A DNA stretch of 64,000 nucleotides from Candidatus Phytoplasma solani (GTDB taxonomy: Bacteria; Bacillota_I; Bacilli_A; Acholeplasmatales; Acholeplasmataceae): the NCBI RefSeq assembly GCF_041729705.1, contig NZ_CP103788.1:372001-436000 (forward strand). The letters run 5' to 3'. The position numbers were made by a program, and so were the translations under genes. This document shows positions 31,176 to 40,825 of the stretch, in pieces. The number at the start of each line of letters is the position of its first letter. Within the stretch, counting starts at the first letter, position 1. Under the pieces are notes generated by a model. That model was not told the origin of the DNA. It saw only the letters and a list, made by a program, of their open reading frames with translations, and ran no database searches.

Positions 31176-32740
31176 GGTTGATTTTTCTCCTTTCTTTTAG
31201 ATTTGGAAAAAAATGGTTTTTGATATAATTGATGTATTGCCTTTGGGTAAGTTGTATTTTTTGTCTTAGTTAGTAAGGTAGGGGTTTTATTTCTTTAACT
31301 TTCTTTATAACGTGTTATTTTGGCCCTTGCTGGGCTTGTTAGATGTTCTTTTTATATGCCTTGTTGTGGTTTTCTTGTTTTAGTTTATTTTTTGTGCTTC
31401 TAATTTTTTTCCGTTGGATTGCCGATACGCTTTTTGTGCTTTGATGGCTAGTTTTTGGCGATAAAGTTGCTCTACTCCTTTGTCCTTGTGTGATAGTTGA
31501 TGATGTGATATTCTTTTTAATATCCCTTATAGTTTATTTTTTTAGTTTGTTATAATTGATTTTTAAAAGTTTTAAAAAAGGTGATGATATGAGGGATGAA
31601 AAACTAAAAAAGAATTGATAAAACCAAATCACTTACCCTTTCTTTGTTTTATTTGCTTAGCTTTAATGGGGGGTTAACTTTACAAAATAATTTTTTTAAA
31701 AAACAAACAAGCTGGACGTGTTTTAGCGGTTTTGTTAGCTGGGTTTTGGGGTTTTGCAAGTATTTTATTTTAATCTTTGTAAAAATCGATAAAAAGTGTG
31801 TCTAATAATTTGGATGATAAAAATGTTAAAAGGGAGTTTAGAAAGATGTTTTGATTTTGAATGTTTTATTTTTTTATTTACCTTTGGTAGTAGTTGTTTT
31901 GTTCTTGGCAAAAACTAACTAAGGACGTTTGCTTATGATTTATAAATTAATTGCAGTGAATTATTGTTTCTTTTTTTAATATATAAAAAAACTTGATGAT
32001 ATTTTAGTCTCTTTTGGAGTTTAGTAGTCATTGAATTATTCGAATTTTACTTGATGCTACCTTGTTTCTTTGTTTAGCTACTTGACTTTTATAATGATAT
32101 TACCTGTGATCTTTTTGGTAAAAATCATTAGTTGGCGTTCGAAGGCAGTAAGTTATTTTTGATGACATTTGTTTTTCTTTTTTATGATTGTGATGATAAA
32201 AAAAGGGGTTTGATAGTTTTTTAAATTAGAAAAACAATTTTTGGTTATTCTTTTAAAAATTTAAATTTGGTTGTCGTTCTTTTTGTCAAAGACAACAATG
32301 ATAAACGCCAAAATAAGTGATTTTAAAAGATTTAAAAGTTTGAAGTTAGGCTAACAAAATGAGCCTGTTGGGAGTTAGTTTTGCTATTGACTTTTAATTA
32401 TTTTTATAGTTTTTAATTGATCCTTTGTAAAAACCGACTAAAAATGACTCAATACTGTTTAAATTGACAAAAATGAAAGCTAGCGCGATTCTAGATTTGA
32501 TCGATTGTATTTGTTTTTTTAAAAGTCTTTGGTTATTCTTAGTTCGGTTGGGACAAAAATAGAATAAATGCAATGTCGCAGCTGCAATAAGAATTAAAAA
32601 AGGATCGGAAATGTAAGGATTACTAAATATTGTAATAAATTGTTAATCATCTCTTAACTAGGAAAAAATACTTAAAAGTTGAAGAAGGATCAAAGGGAAG
32701 CCTTTGGGATTGACTTGTTTAAGTGAAGAACTAAAATTAA
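31176..32740. other. 1.6-kb decayed region
   Basis: No intact gene. On plus, 31588-31890 contains pieces that look formerly coding: a start with ribosome binding site (MRDEKLKKN, stopped by TGA) and a hydrophobic stretch GRVLAVLLAGFWGFASILF. The run around 31773-31810 is similar to 32413-32450 (both contain TTTGTAAAAA-CGA-TAAAAA), suggesting an old duplication. Nothing else could be assigned. Confidence 0.5.
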
Positions 32741-32771
32741 AAGAGACATCAATTAGTAATTGAAGTCTCTT
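32741..32771 (-). terminator. Terminator after the TGA-interrupted gene
   Basis: Stem AAGAGAC...GTCTCTT with a further AATT pairing inside (32741-32771), 20 bp beyond the TAA of the gene at 32791-33444. Confidence 0.65.
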
Positions 32772-32790
32772 GTTGTAGTTATGAATTAAT

Positions 32791-33444
32791 TTAAATTCGT
32801 AATGGTGGCATCGGAGTATTTATTGTAATTGGGTCTTGTTTTGGAAGTGGGTTTCCGTTCGGATCAGTGATAGTATAAGTGCTAGTCATTGTGATAGTGG
32901 CATTTTCTGGCAAAATAACATCAGGAAGGTCATTTTCACAAACCAAAATCATTATTGATAATTCTGGTTCTTGTTCTTGTGTGCCAGAAAAAGAAGGAAA
33001 ACTTAATAAAGAAGCTTGATCCCAACTATCTGTTACTATTTTTTGATCAACTACAAGACGTGAATGAAATAACTTAGCTAAATTATCATCGAGAGTGTCA
33101 TCTTTTTTAACTTCAAATTTACGCTCTGATTTAACACGGAGCTTTGATAAATCATTTGAAGTTAATTTTTGAACTAATTTTAATTTGTGTTTGACTTGAA
33201 ATTCTCTAGTATCATCATCTTTTAAGAATTGATTAGGAATACTTGAGTTAACTAATTTTTTTGTATCTATTTGTGATTCTTTTAATATAAGTCCGATAGA
33301 AACTTTTCCATGTTGAATTGTATCTTGATGACTTAAAAATCAATTAATGGCTAAAACTAAGATCGGCGTTAAGATCATCAACGAAACGATAACAATTAAG
33401 ACCGATTTTTTGTTAATTTTATTTAACTTGTTACGTTTATTCAT
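32791..33444 (-). pseudogene. Membrane-anchored protein gene with a single in-frame TGA
   Basis: From ATG 33442-33444 (AAGGAG 13 bases upstream) the frame encodes a basic start MNKRNKLNKINKK, a membrane helix SVLIVIVSLMILTPILVLAIN, then TGA at codon 35 (33340-33342), and then 182 uninterrupted codons to TAA at 32791-32793. The downstream part is Lys/Asp-rich, contains one normal TGG Trp (TDSWDQAS) and ends in a Pro/Thr-rich tail (NATITMTSTYTITDPNG). No frameshift or other stop is present and the gene has its own terminator. It is most simply a recent TGG-to-TGA mutation; read-through is the alternative. No protein family is recognised. Confidence 0.7.
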
Positions 33445-34579
33445 AATTTTTAATTTTCTCCTTAAATTTGTTATTTAAAGTTTATTTGTGCAAGCATTAT
33501 TGTCATAAACTTCTTTTTTTGCTTTTAGAACATTATGATATATAATTATTAAATAGAAAAATTAGTAAAAAAATGAAAAGTAAAACCTTTCTTTTTGATT
33601 TTTTTATTTTAATAAGTCAATAGCAATTCCAAAACAATAACTACTATTTATTATATTATAAAACAAAAAACCAAATTAAAACATATAAAAATCACTTTAA
33701 TTGAATTTTAAATAATGATATAAATTAATTTTGACAAAAAATATTAAGATAGTTTGGTTAGTGATGATGACTAGTTTTGACTTGATTGTAGAAATTTTAA
33801 GAAAAATAAAAGGGGAAGATACAAATATTTAAAAAGATTAAAAAAATACAATGAGGGACGTTAGCAAAAAAAACTTACTTGACTAAATGCAATTTATAAG
33901 TATAAATTTATTGTAATGTGGCTACTACTTTTGACCTTAAATAGTGGATAATTATTTTAACATCGTTATTTGGAGTATAAAATAAGAGTTTGATGAGATT
34001 TGATATAAATTCAGAAAATAATTTTGATTTGCAGCAGTAAAAAAGATCAATACTTTGAATGTGTATATTGTAAGAAATTTACCAAAAGGAGTTAAACAGT
34101 CAAATAAAAAACGATTTTGGGATGATTTTTAGATAATTGTTTGTGTTTTTTTGAGCCAACAAAAAACAAAAGAATTAAAAAACATAGTAGTCAAAATTAA
34201 CAAAAGAAAAAACTACTATTAATTATATTATACACCAAAAAAAAAAAAAACAACAAATTTTATGTCCACAAAATTTAATTTTTGTAATTTTGAACAGATA
34301 ATTTGAATAAAGGTTGATTTAGTTATGAGATGATAATTTTAAATTTTAGACATCAAAAAAACTGACAGAAAAAACATTACCAAAAAAGAATAAGAAAGAA
34401 ATTTTTATAAAAATTAAGATTTGATGTTTGGAATTAATTGCAGTTATGAAGTTAAATTGGTTAACTGAAATAAAAAAAGAATAAAAAAATTATCGAAAAA
34501 AGGGAATTACAGTTAAATGGTTTAAACTAAACAAGAAATAAAATTTTTTGGTTGGCTGCTGGGATTATTATTGATTTTA
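33445..34579. other. Gene-poor stretch of about 1.1 kb
   Basis: No intact gene. A short open fragment on plus (about 34030-34129) encodes AAVKKINTLNVYIVRNLPKG and then a further 13 residues before its stop; it has no start and may be a gene remnant. A run of 14 A lies at 34237-34250. The remainder shows no recognised signal. Confidence 0.45.
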
Positions 34580-34918
34580 TTAACTTGTGAAATTGAAGAA
34601 AATATCGGTTTGTAGAAAAAAGACAAAAAACGCATAGATGATAAAACCTAAAAGCGCAAAAAAAGCGTATTTTAAAATTAAATTACTTGATTTAAAACCT
34701 TTTTTAACACTAAAAAAACAAAAACCTATCAAATGCAACAAAAATAAGAAAACAATCAAAACACCAACATCACCCCCAAAAAAAGAAAAAAAGTTGCAAA
34801 ATAAAAAATAAAGTAAGTTTAAAATAGTGAAATGATAAGTTATTATCTGATAATATATCTTATTATAACAAATAATAAATAAATTGTAATAAGATGTAAT
34901 GATGATTAAAGCCGAAAA
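34580..34918 (-). pseudogene. Remnant of a multi-pass membrane protein gene
   Basis: Open frame of 113 codons with no ATG. It encodes hydrophobic stretches including VGVLIVFLFLLHLIGFCFF and LILKYAFFALLGFIIYAFF, joined by a basic loop SVKKGFKSSN. A TTG start inside (about 59 codons before the stop, after GGGGGTGATG) is conceivable. The DNA around 34618-34640 resembles segments at 22327-22350 and 24494-24515. More likely a decayed relative of the gene at 21726-22646 than an active gene. Confidence 0.35.
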
Positions 34919-34950
34919 CTAACATTTTTTTGGTTTGAAATATCTTAATA

Positions 34951-34980
34951 AAAAAAGACTCTTGAAAAAGAGTCTTATTG
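34951..34980 (-). terminator. Terminator after the nitroreductase gene
   Basis: Stem AAGACTCTT / AAGAGTCTT (34955-34963 and 34968-34976) with flanking A and T runs, about 10 bp beyond the stop codon. Confidence 0.75.
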
Positions 34981-34988
34981 ATATTAAT

Positions 34989-35600
34989 TTATAAATAAGT
35001 CGTCACCTTGTCGAAGGGTAGTCGAAAAGAAGGTAAAAGTGGTTTGGTTGGATCGCTTTTGCCAATCGCTATTAGCAAAGCAGGGACATAATTTTTAGCA
35101 ATTCCCAGAGCTTCTTTGATAGTGCGATGATTAAAACCGCCCATCGGACAAGTGTCATAACCATGACTTTTGGCAGCTAACATCAATTGTAAAGAAACGA
35201 TGCCACATTCTAAAAAAATTTCGTTAGTAATCTCTTCGCTTGATTTTTGCTTGTATAACAAATCAATTTGAGCTAAGATTTGATTTTGAAATTCCATAGG
35301 AATTTGTTTGGCAGCAAAAGATTGTCTTAAAATCGGTTCTTTAGTTTCGTTTTTTAAACTATTACCGCAAACTAAAATAAGAGCGGAGCTAGTTTCTAAT
35401 TGGGACTCATTGCCGTAGAGACAAGGTTTTAATTTGTTTTTAGCAGCTTGATTGATGATGACAAAAAAATGCCAAGGTTGTAAGTTAAAAGACGAAGGAG
35501 CACGCATTGTATCAGATAAAATTTGGGATAAAACATTTTGGGGGATAAGATGGTTTTTTTGAAAAACTTTGACAGCTTTTCTTGAGGTTATGATATTCAT
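34989..35600 (-). CDS. Nitroreductase-family flavoprotein
   Basis: FMN-dependent NAD(P)H oxidoreductase; the natural substrate is not predictable. At 203 residues it has family length. Typical segments are SRKAVKVFQ at the start, MRAPSSFNLQPWHFFVI (about 32-48; FMN contact) and GYDTCPMGGF (about 149-158). A good promoter lies about 95 bp upstream and a terminator follows, so it is probably transcribed alone. Confidence 0.88.
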   Translation of the reverse strand: MNIITSRKAVKVFQKNHLIPQNVLSQILSDTMRAPSSFNLQPWHFFVIINQAAKNKLKPCLYGNESQLETSSALILVCGNSLKNETKEPILRQSFAAKQIPMEFQNQILAQIDLLYKQKSSEEITNEIFLECGIVSLQLMLAAKSHGYDTCPMGGFNHRTIKEALGIAKNYVPALLIAIGKSDPTKPLLPSFRLPFDKVTTYL

Positions 35601-35694
35601 AGTTATTTCCTTTTGGAATTAATTGGTAAAAGTGTTGTCATTGCTTTGATGCGATTAAAAAACGTAAAGACACAAATTATCTTTGACTAATGAT

Positions 35695-35723
35695 ATTATA
35701 ACATCAAAAAAAAGTTATAACAA
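35695..35723 (-). promoter_or_regulatory. Promoter of the nitroreductase gene
   Basis: Minus strand TTGTTA (35718-35723), 17-bp spacer, TATAAT (35695-35700). The -35 overlaps the last codons of cysS. Confidence 0.65.
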
Positions 35724-37031
35724 ACCTTTGTCGATTAAGATTTGACGTAAAAGGTCGGCTTGCTGAAAAGCTTGTTTTTTTCTTGCCTCTTGCCATAAGG
35801 CATAAGTTTGTAAATCGTTAGCATTAGCTTGCTTGAAATCAGGTTTAAGTCCTAAAACGTTAAAAATAAATATTAAAGTATTTTGATAGCTAGCTAAAAG
35901 GGTTAAATCATTGGTTTGATGGGTTTGTTTGATGATTTGTTCTAACAAATCAAAAACTTTATGGGTAGAAAAATCATCTTGCATAAATTGGTGGAAAGCA
36001 TTGATGGTTGGTTGGTGCAAATCTTTAGTTAAGATGCTTTTTAATTGTAGTTGGAAGTCGTTTTTAGTCAAAAAAGCCATTATTTTATGGTATTTATTTT
36101 GGGCTTGGGTAATTAAAGCAAGAGAAAAATCGATTGGTTTGCGATAATGGATACTTAAAAGGAAAAACTTAATAACTGAAGGGCTAAATTGTTGCAATAA
36201 ATCTTTACACCAGACGATATTACCCAAAGATTTAGACATTTTTTGCTGTTTATAATCAAGCCTTGCGACATGCATAAAAAAATTGGCTAAAGGGCGTTGA
36301 TGGCGAGCTTGGGCTTGGGCGATTTCGTTTTCATGATGCGGAAATTTAAGGTCAGAGCCACCACCGTGGATATCGAGTGAAGTTTTAAAAATAGTTTCAA
36401 TCATAGTCACACATTCAGTATGCCATCCTGGTCTACCTAAAAACCAGGGACTTTCATATTGGATTCCTTGGGAAGTTTTTTTCCATAAGATAAAATCTCC
36501 AGGGTTTTCTTTTTCGGAATCTAAAATTTTTCTCGCATTTTGTTTTAATTGTGATAAATCTTGTTTTTTAAGTTTGCCGTAATCAGAAATTTTAGAAATT
36601 CGAAAATAGATACCTTGGTTGGTAAAATAGGCAAAACCCAACTTTAAAAGGTCTTCGATTAGTTCAATCATGGCTGGAATGTAATTGGTGGCTTGCGGAA
36701 AAAAATTGATACTTTGTAAGTCAAGATCTTTTAATAATTGTTGAAAAGCTAGAATATATTTTTGCGCTATCAATACTTCAGAAGTTTTCATTTTGAGGGC
36801 TTGACTGATAATTTTATCATCAATATCGGTAATATTAACAACATAATTAACATTAAAACCGATAGTTTCTAAATAGCTTTTTACGGTGGCGAAAAAAACA
36901 AGTGGTCTAATATTGCCTAAATGCAAATGGTCATAAACAGTCGGCCCGCAGACATACATATTAACTACTTGTGATTTTAAAGAGATAAATGGTTGTTTTT
37001 GACAGGTTAAAGAGTTATAAATTTGTAACAT
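35715..37031 (-). CDS. cysS: Cysteinyl-tRNA synthetase
   Basis: Class I synthetase that charges tRNA-Cys. 438 residues. The HIGH-like motif is in CGPTVYDHLHLGNIRP (about 28-43) and the KMSKS motif in KMSKSLGNI (about 263-271). Zinc ligands are the early Cys in CGPTVYD, the Cys in GWHTECVTM and the His residues in FPHHENEIAQ. It is somewhat shorter than the usual 460-470 because of a trimmed C-terminal domain. gltX lies 37 bp upstream. Confidence 0.96.
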   Translation of the reverse strand: MLQIYNSLTCQKQPFISLKSQVVNMYVCGPTVYDHLHLGNIRPLVFFATVKSYLETIGFNVNYVVNITDIDDKIISQALKMKTSEVLIAQKYILAFQQLLKDLDLQSINFFPQATNYIPAMIELIEDLLKLGFAYFTNQGIYFRISKISDYGKLKKQDLSQLKQNARKILDSEKENPGDFILWKKTSQGIQYESPWFLGRPGWHTECVTMIETIFKTSLDIHGGGSDLKFPHHENEIAQAQARHQRPLANFFMHVARLDYKQQKMSKSLGNIVWCKDLLQQFSPSVIKFFLLSIHYRKPIDFSLALITQAQNKYHKIMAFLTKNDFQLQLKSILTKDLHQPTINAFHQFMQDDFSTHKVFDLLEQIIKQTHQTNDLTLLASYQNTLIFIFNVLGLKPDFKQANANDLQTYALWQEARKKQAFQQADLLRQILIDKGLL

Positions 37032-37068
37032 GCAAGAAATCCTTTTAATTTTTGATTTGAAAACAAAG

Positions 37069-38412
37069 TTAAGATATACTTTTCAAAACTGTTTCTAAAT
37101 TAGCTAGAACTTTTTTTTTGCCTAACAATTCTAAAAAAAGCGGCAAACTAGGACCGTGCATTTGACCGGTAGAAATAATGCGTAAAAACGTGAAAAGAAT
37201 TTTTTTCGGTAAATTGCTGTCTTTGGTGATTTGTTTTAAGGCGGTATTGATGGCTTCTTTTTCAAAAGTAATTGGTTTTAAAAGTTGGCTAAAGTGGGTC
37301 AAAAGAGGCATCAATGATTGATGATCTTTTAAAAATTGCTTCGCTTCGTTAGATAAAGTCAATTTAGTGGGGAAAAAAGTTTGATATAAGGAAACTGCTT
37401 GCTGCATGTAATTCATTCGGTCTTGAAATAAAGCCACAAATTTAGTTAACCATGACAGATTAGAAATAGGTGTTTTGATGTTGGCAAAAACATTTTTATT
37501 AATAAGGTTAGAAACAATTTGGTCGATCGGAGTTTTTTTTAAGTAATGATTGTTGAAAAAATCTAACTTGGTTTGGTCAAAGATGGCTGGGGATTTATTC
37601 AAACGGGCGACGTCAAATAACTCAATTAACTCTTGCGAACTTAAAATTTCTTTGGAACTAAGAGGAGAAAAACCTAAAAGCGATAAAAAATTAAATAATG
37701 CTTGCGGAAGGTAACCTAATTTGTTAAAGCCGTCGATAAACTGCATGATATCTAAATCTCTTTTACTCAGTTTTTTACGCTTTTGGTTCAAAATTAAAGT
37801 CATATGAGCGAATTGAGGGATTTGCCAATTAAAAGCTTGATAAATCATGATTTGTTTGGGGGTGTTAGTGATGTGTTCTTCGCCCCTAAAAATATGTGAA
37901 ATCTGCATTAAATGGTCGTCAATAGCGGCTGCAAAATTATAAGAAGGGTAACCGTTAGATTTAATAATGACCCAATCTTCGATGTCTTGACTGAAAAAAC
38001 TTAAAGATCCTCTAATTAAATCTTGAAAGGTAAAAATTTGGTTAGCGGGGACTTTAAAACGAATGGCAAAAGTAGTTTGATCGGGACTAAATTCTTTGTA
38101 AGCTAAATTTTGTTCTAGCAATTGCAAAGCATATTTTTTATAAATAAGCAACCTTTCGGATTGTCGATAAGGTCCAAAAGGGCCTCCTATATCTGGTCCT
38201 TCGTCCCAATTAAGTCCTAACCAACTAAGATTTTGTAATTGTGAAACCTCACCACCTACAACATTGCGGGCAATATCGGTATCTTCGATTCTGATAATAA
38301 ACTTTCCTTGATGATGTTTGGCAAATAAATAATTAAATAAAGCGGTGCGGGCATTACCGATATGTAAAAAACCGGTCGGACTGGGGGCATAACGGACTCT
38401 TATTTGATTCAT
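37069..38412 (-). CDS. gltX: Glutamyl-tRNA synthetase
   Basis: Class I synthetase that charges tRNA-Glu and, in organisms without GlnRS, probably tRNA-Gln too. 447 residues. The HIGH motif is [14 protein letters not shown] (about 10-23) and the KMSKS-type motif is KLSKRD (about 238-243). The substrate-binding [13 protein letters not shown] is present (about 194-206). It is upstream of cysS, probably in the same transcript. No amidotransferase gene is in view, so the Gln role is inferred. Confidence 0.95.
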   Translation of the reverse strand: MNQIRVRYAPSPTGFLHIGNARTALFNYLFAKHHQGKFIIRIEDTDIARNVVGGEVSQLQNLSWLGLNWDEGPDIGGPFGPYRQSERLLIYKKYALQLLEQNLAYKEFSPDQTTFAIRFKVPANQIFTFQDLIRGSLSFFSQDIEDWVIIKSNGYPSYNFAAAIDDHLMQISHIFRGEEHITNTPKQIMIYQAFNWQIPQFAHMTLILNQKRKKLSKRDLDIMQFIDGFNKLGYLPQALFNFLSLLGFSPLSSKEILSSQELIELFDVARLNKSPAIFDQTKLDFFNNHYLKKTPIDQIVSNLINKNVFANIKTPISNLSWLTKFVALFQDRMNYMQQAVSLYQTFFPTKLTLSNEAKQFLKDHQSLMPLLTHFSQLLKPITFEKEAINTALKQITKDSNLPKKILFTFLRIISTGQMHGPSLPLFLELLGKKKVLANLETVLKSIS

Positions 38413-38477
38413 AGTCTTTTCTTTCTCTTGTTTTTTGCTAAAAAAAAAACTTTTTTGACAAAGTTCTTATTTTTGAA

Positions 38478-38870
38478 TTAACGTTTTGAGAATTGTGGGG
38501 CACGACGGGCTTTTTTTAAACCGTATTTTTTACGTTCAACACAACGAGCATCGCGCGTCAATAAGCCGGCTTTTTTTAAAATAGTTCTTAATTCAGGAAT
38601 GCTTTCTAACAAAGCACGAGCAATTCCTAAGCGAATGGCACCTGCTTGAGCGCAAAGACCACCACCATTGACGTTAACACGAACATCATAGGCTTCTCTT
38701 TTATCGGTCACTGTCAAAGGTTGCAACATATCTAGACGAGTCGCTGGAAGTGGCAAATATGATTCAAAATTTTTAGTATTGATTGTGATTTGTCCAGTGC
38801 CGTTAGTTAAAATAACTCTTGCAACAGCACTTTTGCGACGTCCAGTGCCGCAATAATGAACTTGTTTCAT
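38478..38870 (-). CDS. rpsI: 30S ribosomal protein S9
   Basis: Small-subunit protein whose C-terminal tail reaches the P-site tRNA. 130 residues, ending [17 protein letters not shown] with the conserved final SKR. The start [16 protein letters not shown] and the [20 protein letters not shown] block are typical. The gene follows rplM by 4 bp, the standard L13-S9 pair. Confidence 0.97.
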   Translation of the reverse strand: MKQVHYCGTGRRKSAVARVILTNGTGQITINTKNFESYLPLPATRLDMLQPLTVTDKREAYDVRVNVNGGGLCAQAGAIRLGIARALLESIPELRTILKKAGLLTRDARCVERKKYGLKKARRAPQFSKR

Positions 38871-38874
38871 ATGA

Positions 38875-39327
38875 TTAAACCTCTAAGATTTCTGGTTTTT
38901 GAGCTTGATGGTTGTGGTCTGCTTGGGGGTAGACAAAAAGTTTTTTACCAATTTGTGAACCTAATTTGGTATGAGGAATCATTCCTAAAATAGCTTTTTC
39001 TACCATTCTAGTAGGGAATTTTTTCATCATTTCAGTAGCGTTAACCTTAGTTAGTCCACCTGGGTAGCCTGAATGTTTGTAATAAAGTTTCTGGAACCAT
39101 TTTTTGCCAGTTAAATGTATTTGCGCGGCGTTGATGACGATCACATAATCACCATTGTCCACGTGAGGGGTGTAATTGGTTTTGTTTTTGCCTTTTAAAA
39201 TAGAAGATACTTTGGTAGCTAATCTACCTAAAGTTTTATCTTTGGCATCAACTAAATGCCACTTACGTTGCACAGTAGAACTATTAGACATCAAAGTTTT
39301 TTGGCTGTGTTGATTGGGATTAGTCAT
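38875..39327 (-). CDS. rplM: 50S ribosomal protein L13
   Basis: Early-assembly large-subunit protein. The start chosen, ATG 39325-39327, is seven bases after AAGGAG and gives 150 residues; a longer in-frame start 24 bp upstream lacks this. Family segments are [29 protein letters not shown] and the KMLPHTKLG-type block [10 protein letters not shown]. It is the first gene of the rplM-rpsI pair. Confidence 0.96.
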   Translation of the reverse strand: MTNPNQHSQKTLMSNSSTVQRKWHLVDAKDKTLGRLATKVSSILKGKNKTNYTPHVDNGDYVIVINAAQIHLTGKKWFQKLYYKHSGYPGGLTKVNATEMMKKFPTRMVEKAILGMIPHTKLGSQIGKKLFVYPQADHNHQAQKPEILEV

Positions 39328-39462
39328 AGATTTTCTCCTTATAATTTGCAAAAAATATTCTTTGCATTGATTTTGAATTTAGAATAGTCACATTGAAAAT
39401 AAAAAAAGTATTGTTTTTTCAAGATGGCAATAACAATTATTGTTTTTTCAACATTCTTTAAT

Positions 39463-39489
39463 ATTTTACTATCAAAAATTTTAAGTCAA
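39463..39489 (-). promoter_or_regulatory. Possible promoter of rplM-rpsI
   Basis: Minus strand TTGACT (39484-39489) with TAAAAT (39463-39468); the 15-bp spacing is short. Two direct copies of a 14-bp sequence (39409-39422 and 39438-39451) lie between it and the gene. Confidence 0.4.
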
Positions 39490-39557
39490 GAGAAACGAGA
39501 CAAAAACAAAAAGAATGTTTTATTCTTGAAAGATTAAAAAAAGAAAATTAGTGAAGT

Positions 39558-40100
39558 TTAGACATGCATTGACCTTTGAAAATTTAGAGCAGTTGATTTA
39601 CCTTTTAAAGCTTCGACCAAAGCAAAGCTAAAATCAAAGACAGTAATTGGGGAGCGAGAAGTTACAAATTGACCACTAATAACAACTTTTTGTTCTGGCA
39701 AATAAGAGCCTGCAATAAAATGCTCGCAATTAGGAAAGCAAGTAAAAGAATGGTTTTTCAAAAGACCTAATTTACCCAAAAACATAGGGGCGGCACAAAT
39801 AGCACCAATAACTTTATTAGCTTGAACAAATTGCATTATTAACTGCAATAAATTGGTTTCTTTTTCAATAATTCGAGCAACATAAGGACCGCCTGGTATG
39901 ATTAAAAAATCAAAAGAAGCAGAATTAATTGTATCTAATTGACAATCTGCTTTAATTATTAATCCACTTGAAGATACAATTTCAAGATTAGTGTTAGGGG
40001 TAGCAGTAGTTAAAGGTAAATTAGCACGTTTCAAGACAGCTCTAGTAACTAAAGCTTCACAATCTTCGAAACCATCGTATAAAACTAATAATCCTTTCAT
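39558..40100 (-). CDS. DJ-1/PfpI-family protein
   Basis: 180-residue protein of the DJ-1/ThiJ group, which includes deglycase-like and chaperone-like stress proteins. The family nucleophile elbow is seen as IGAICAAPMFLG (about 97-108) with the Cys in place, and LLVLYDGFEDCEALVTRAVL opens the fold; FLIIPGGPYVARIIE is the conserved PGG segment. The ATG follows AAGGAGT. The exact activity cannot be told from sequence. Confidence 0.85.
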   Translation of the reverse strand: MKGLLVLYDGFEDCEALVTRAVLKRANLPLTTATPNTNLEIVSSSGLIIKADCQLDTINSASFDFLIIPGGPYVARIIEKETNLLQLIMQFVQANKVIGAICAAPMFLGKLGLLKNHSFTCFPNCEHFIAGSYLPEQKVVISGQFVTSRSPITVFDFSFALVEALKGKSTALNFQRSMHV

Positions 40101-40174
40101 CTTTTTGTATGACTCCTTTTTTAGGTTTTGTTTTAAAAATTAAAAAATAATAAATAATAATTTAGTCAGCAAAC

Positions 40175-40212
40175 AAAAAAATACCACAAAATTATTTTTT
40201 GTGATATTAAAA
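40175..40212 (-). terminator. Terminator after rpsO
   Basis: Inverted repeat AATACCACAAAA / TTTTGTGATATT with one mismatch and flanking T-run, starting about 10 bp beyond the rpsO stop. Confidence 0.6.
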
Positions 40213-40222
40213 GGAATAACTT

Positions 40223-40441
40223 TTATTTTGCTAAATACTTCAATAATCTACGTCTTTTGCTGTTTCGCATAAAAAGTCCTCTTTTAGCAGAAAAATCCTT
40301 AGGATGGTTTTTTAAATGTTGACTTAAATTTTTAATTCCATTTGATAAAATTTTAATTTGGGATTCAGTTGAACCTGTGTTTTTGGGAAAACTAGCGGTT
40401 GGCGTGATAATTTCTTGTTTTTGTTCTTTAGTTAAAGCCAT
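40223..40441 (-). CDS. rpsO: 30S ribosomal protein S15, C-terminally short
   Basis: Primary binder of the 16S central domain. It begins MALTKEQKQEII as expected and keeps NTGSTESQI and RRRLLKYL, but it stops after 72 residues instead of about 89, so the last helix (usually about KKDVERYRELIKKLGLR) is missing. The central HHSRRGLL region reads FSAKRGLFM, so two RNA-contacting residues are changed. Downstream sequence shows no frameshifted remainder and a terminator follows at once. The ATG follows AAAGGAG. Identity is good; full function is uncertain. Confidence 0.88.
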   Translation of the reverse strand: MALTKEQKQEIITPTASFPKNTGSTESQIKILSNGIKNLSQHLKNHPKDFSAKRGLFMRNSKRRRLLKYLAK

Positions 40442-40486
40442 TGTTTTTCACTCCTTTTTTTAATTAATTTTTTTAAACAAAAAATG

Positions 40487-40810
40487 TTAAACTTTTAAAA
40501 ATTGATCAACATTTAAAACAAAAATAGTAGCTCCACCAATTGAAACTTCTGTTGGGAAAGAACTATAAGCCGAAAACTGATTCATAATGTTGTTAGGAAT
40601 CATCTGGGTTTGTTTTTTAGAATGTTGTCCAATGATTTCCAAGGCTTTTTCAACTTGTTCTTCTTTGACACCTAAAATAAAAGTAGCATTAACCTCCTTT
40701 AAGAAACCACCTTTGGTGGCAAGTCTAGTCGTAAAAAAACTATTTTCTATTAAGGCTGTTTGTACTTTATTCGCATCGTTACTAGAAACGATAGCTATAA
40801 TTAATCTCAT
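40487..40810 (-). CDS. Cyclic-di-AMP receptor, PII-like (DarA/PstA family)
   Basis: Small trimeric PII-like protein that binds c-di-AMP; its downstream target is generally unknown. With ATG 40808-40810 it has 107 residues, the family length, and starts MRLIIAIVSSNDANKVQTAL. The diagnostic block TRLATKGGFLKEVNATFILGV (about 28-48) is present. A longer in-frame start lies inside the promoter and is rejected. The promoter's predicted start point leaves only about 10 bases of leader and no standard ribosome binding site. Confidence 0.88.
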   Translation of the reverse strand: MRLIIAIVSSNDANKVQTALIENSFFTTRLATKGGFLKEVNATFILGVKEEQVEKALEIIGQHSKKQTQMIPNNIMNQFSAYSSFPTEVSIGGATIFVLNVDQFLKV

Positions 40811-40825
40811 ATGATCCACAATAAT

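Noticed and set aside
24000-35000. A complete potential mobile unit or prophage in the accessory region
   Set aside because: No integrase, helicase, primase, SSB or structural genes were recognised; only remnants and isolated small genes are present.
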